NCBI GenBank assembly: GCA_964423645.1
Contig: CAYRFE010000038.1
Coordinates: 1 to 25,558, forward strand
DNA length: 25,558 nt
DNA from: CAYRFE01 sp964423645 [NCBI: uncultured bacterium]
Lineage (GTDB): Bacteria; Macinerneyibacteriota; Macinerneyibacteria; Macinerneyibacteriales
Direction: 5' to 3'
The position numbers and the translations under genes are program-made. This document shows positions 23,444 to 25,558 of the stretch, piece after piece; position 1 is the first letter of the stretch; every line of letters starts with the position of its first letter. Below the pieces are notes generated by a model. That model did not search any database. It was not told the origin of the DNA and worked only from the letters and a program-made list of their open reading frames with translations.

Positions 23444-25162
23444 ATGATTGAAAAAAGAATTGCCAGTCTTGTGAAAAAACTTGAAAAAGAAAATAGTCCG
23501 TCTACACGATATACTATTTTGAAAAAATTGACATTTCTAAACTTTTCTTATAATTCTTTTAGTAAATGCAGGGATTATGCACAAAAAGCACTCGAATGCG
23601 CTGCTCCTGATTCATTACTTAATAGGATAAAATTACATTATTGGTACGGAACCAGTTTATACCATACCGGTCTATATGATAAATCTGTTGAGATATTTCG
23701 TTTTATTGAGAACGCCCCTCCGAAAAAAACAACTCGATACTATCTCGCAGCCTCATATGTAGCGCTCGCAAGCCTCTACTCACAACTTAATGATCATACT
23801 ATTGCACTGGAACATGCTCAGAAAGCGCTTGATGTCAATGCAACGATAGAAGATATTCGCCAAAAAGCACGAATTTACAATGTGTTTAGTATAATTTATA
23901 ATGCAATGGGAGAATACGACACTGCCCTCGAATGGTTATTTAATGGATTAGAGATTATTAAGGGACAAAATTTTTATCGTTCTGAAGCAATGTTTTATAA
24001 CAATATTGGATATATTTACCGTCAACAACAAAATTATGAAAAAGCGCTCGATTATTATATGATTGCGATGAGTGTAAAAACAAATGACCCAACACCTTAT
24101 AGCCTTGCCGTTTCACTGTATAACATTGGTTATGTCTGCGCACAACTGGGACAGTATCAGGAAGCGTATGCGTACTACGAAAAATCACTTTCTCACGCAT
24201 TGATAAGTGCAGACATGGCTATATTAGAACTAATTTATAAAGATTTTTCTTCCTTATGTGAACAAATAAATGATTATCCGCGGGCTTATGATTTTTTTAA
24301 AAAATACACTGCTGTTCGCAGTGAAGTGTACAGCAATGAACGCACTCGTAAATTATCTGACATGAAAAATAAATTTGAAATCGACAAAAAAAAACGTGAA
24401 GCAGAAATTTATCGACTTGAAAGTATTGAAATTGCTGACGCACAAAAAAAACTTTTACAACAAAACAAAGAACTGATGCGGATAAATAACTCAAAGGATC
24501 AAATTTTGAACATTGTATCGCATGACCTGAAAAATTCCATCGGATCCATAAGTTCCATACTCACTCTTATTCCGCCTCAAGACGATGCTTTTTTTAATAC
24601 ATGCCTTCAAATGATTAATGACACCACCAATAAATCACTTGATCTTGTTCAATCAATACTTACAGCATCAAAAATCGATATGGATTCATTTAATCTTACA
24701 CTCGTTCCTGTATCGATGAAGCAATTTTTTGCCGATCACACGTCATTAATTAAATTAATGGCCGATAAAAAACACATCAGAATGTTAATCATAATGCCGG
24801 ATAATGATATAAAATGCGCCATTGACGCTCAACGTTTTTGGGAAATAGTCAGTAACCTTGTTTCAAATGCCGTAAAATTCACTTCAGAAAATGGTGAAGT
24901 GTCTATACGCGGAAAAGAGAAAAAAGATACATTCACCGTTTCTATTAAGGATAACGGCATAGGTATTCCGAAAAATCTTTTAAAAAATATATTTGATAAA
25001 TTTACCATAGCTCGTCGGAATGGCACAAACGGAGAACCGACGACCGGTCTTGGGTTATCAATTGTAAAACGGCTCACTGAATTACATAAAGGATCAATAC
25101 ATATCAATTCACGTGACGGGGAAGGAACGACCGTTACGATTTCAATTCCTATTCATACTTGA
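23444..25162 (+). CDS. Soluble TPR sensor histidine kinase
   Basis: 572-residue two-component sensor kinase without signal peptide or membrane segment, so probably cytosolic. Residues 1-295 form about six to seven tetratricopeptide repeats (for example FYNNIGYIYRQQQNYEKALDYY in two parts, then YNIGYVCAQLGQYQEAYAYY). A coiled coil follows (about 300-348, lysine- and glutamate-rich). The HisKA region carries the phospho-acceptor His360 in VSHDLKNSIG. The ATPase domain has the N box (Asn471, Asn475 in EIVSNLVSNAVKF), G1 DNGIGIP (Asp503), F box IFDKF and G2 GLGLSIVK. All catalytic motifs are intact. No response regulator lies beside it. The TPRs presumably sense a protein partner. The gene is AT-rich (16 of 60 bases G or C at 24001-24060), and the start lacks a ribosome binding site. 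Confidence 0.93.
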   Translation: MIEKRIASLVKKLEKENSPSTRYTILKKLTFLNFSYNSFSKCRDYAQKALECAAPDSLLNRIKLHYWYGTSLYHTGLYDKSVEIFRFIENAPPKKTTRYYLAASYVALASLYSQLNDHTIALEHAQKALDVNATIEDIRQKARIYNVFSIIYNAMGEYDTALEWLFNGLEIIKGQNFYRSEAMFYNNIGYIYRQQQNYEKALDYYMIAMSVKTNDPTPYSLAVSLYNIGYVCAQLGQYQEAYAYYEKSLSHALISADMAILELIYKDFSSLCEQINDYPRAYDFFKKYTAVRSEVYSNERTRKLSDMKNKFEIDKKKREAEIYRLESIEIADAQKKLLQQNKELMRINNSKDQILNIVSHDLKNSIGSISSILTLIPPQDDAFFNTCLQMINDTTNKSLDLVQSILTASKIDMDSFNLTLVPVSMKQFFADHTSLIKLMADKKHIRMLIIMPDNDIKCAIDAQRFWEIVSNLVSNAVKFTSENGEVSIRGKEKKDTFTVSIKDNGIGIPKNLLKNIFDKFTIARRNGTNGEPTTGLGLSIVKRLTELHKGSIHINSRDGEGTTVTISIPIHT

Positions 25163-25558
25163 CCAAAACAGAAGCTACTTGGATTATATTTTGCATTATT
25201 TTCCGGTTTATCAAAGGTTTACAGTGATAAATAGAAAGAATAAAAAAAAATAATAATGCGAACAATTCTACTCAAACAACTTAACTGAAATTATTTTTGC
25301 CGTTTATTATATTTTTTTCAATCAGTGGTCATTTCAGACCCGCTTCATTCATTTTATAGTATTTCTTTATCTTTTTAAAATTCATTGTATTAAAATCCCT
25401 GCTATTTCCTCAGTTGACCTCATTGAAAAATATTTCAGTGTGCATAAATCATATTACTTACTGACAATTTCAAAACGATATTTTTTGAAAATATTATACC
25501 TCGTTCGCCAAGCAAATGTCGTAGTTTATATACGCCTATAATACAAAAAACCCCTTAA
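25163..25558. other. AT-rich non-coding end of the window
   Basis: About 400 bases with frequent stops in all frames and no gene, tRNA or strong hairpin. A TATAAT at 25533-25538 could be the -10 box of a gene beyond the window, but no convincing -35 lies upstream. Confidence 0.6.

Overview
The window is ordinary chromosome of a diderm (Gram-negative) bacterium of moderate-to-low GC. Evidence for an outer membrane is a lipobox lipoprotein, a small outer-membrane beta-barrel protein, several exported beta-propeller-like proteins and an ExbB/TolQ-type proton-channel subunit. Nearly every gene has a strong AGGAG-type ribosome binding site, and most promoters are sigma70-like with 16-17 base spacers. 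That use of Shine-Dalgarno sites argues against a typical member of the Bacteroidota. The taste for PD40/TPR proteins and GC-rich intergenic hairpin repeats would fit a spirochaete or another deep-branching diderm. The phylum cannot be settled from the sequence alone. No phage, insertion sequence, CRISPR array or recognisable defence system is visible.

Layout. 0.1-1.2 kb: exported PD40 beta-propeller protein (+), sharing a bidirectional terminator with htpG (-, 1.26-3.23 kb). 3.4-3.6 kb: one-domain YegP-like small protein (-), divergent from a lipoprotein built of about nine degenerate 35-40 residue repeats (+, to 4.94 kb). 5.0-8.75 kb: lon followed in the same operon by an unrecognised membrane protein (-). 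8.86-9.85 kb: an ExbB/TolQ-like channel protein preceded by an unrecognised 125-residue gene (-). 10.0-11.2 kb: two tRNA clusters on the minus strand (fMet-Met, then Gly-Cys-Leu), each with its own promoter, separated by about 0.7 kb of non-coding hairpin-rich repeats. 11.36-14.34 kb: minus-strand operon guaA, a COG4087-type HAD protein and an exported beta-rich protein broken by one frameshift in a homopolymer. 14.46-14.62 kb: a second, inverted copy of a 165 bp structured repeat also present at 10.41-10.57 kb.

14.8-15.76 kb: a Na+/Ca2+ exchanger-family antiporter (+). 16.0-18.6 kb: minus-strand GNAT acetyltransferase, an exported TPR protein and an outer-membrane beta-barrel protein, each apparently its own unit. 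18.98-20.70 kb: proS (+), richer in GC than its surroundings, with a good terminator. 20.9-22.24 kb: minus-strand mog, a terminator, then a GNAT-YCII pair. 22.5-23.35 kb: ZupT-type zinc transporter (+), divergent from mog. 23.44-25.16 kb: a soluble TPR histidine kinase (+) with no response regulator beside it. The last 0.4 kb is AT-rich and shows no gene.

Most content is housekeeping: protein quality control (HtpG, Lon), translation (tRNAs, ProRS), GMP synthesis and metal homeostasis. I see no convincing new multi-gene system. The best leads are the inverted pair of structured repeats, where one hairpin differs between copies by paired substitutions; the lon-linked membrane protein; the repeat-built lipoprotein; and the frameshifted exported gene.
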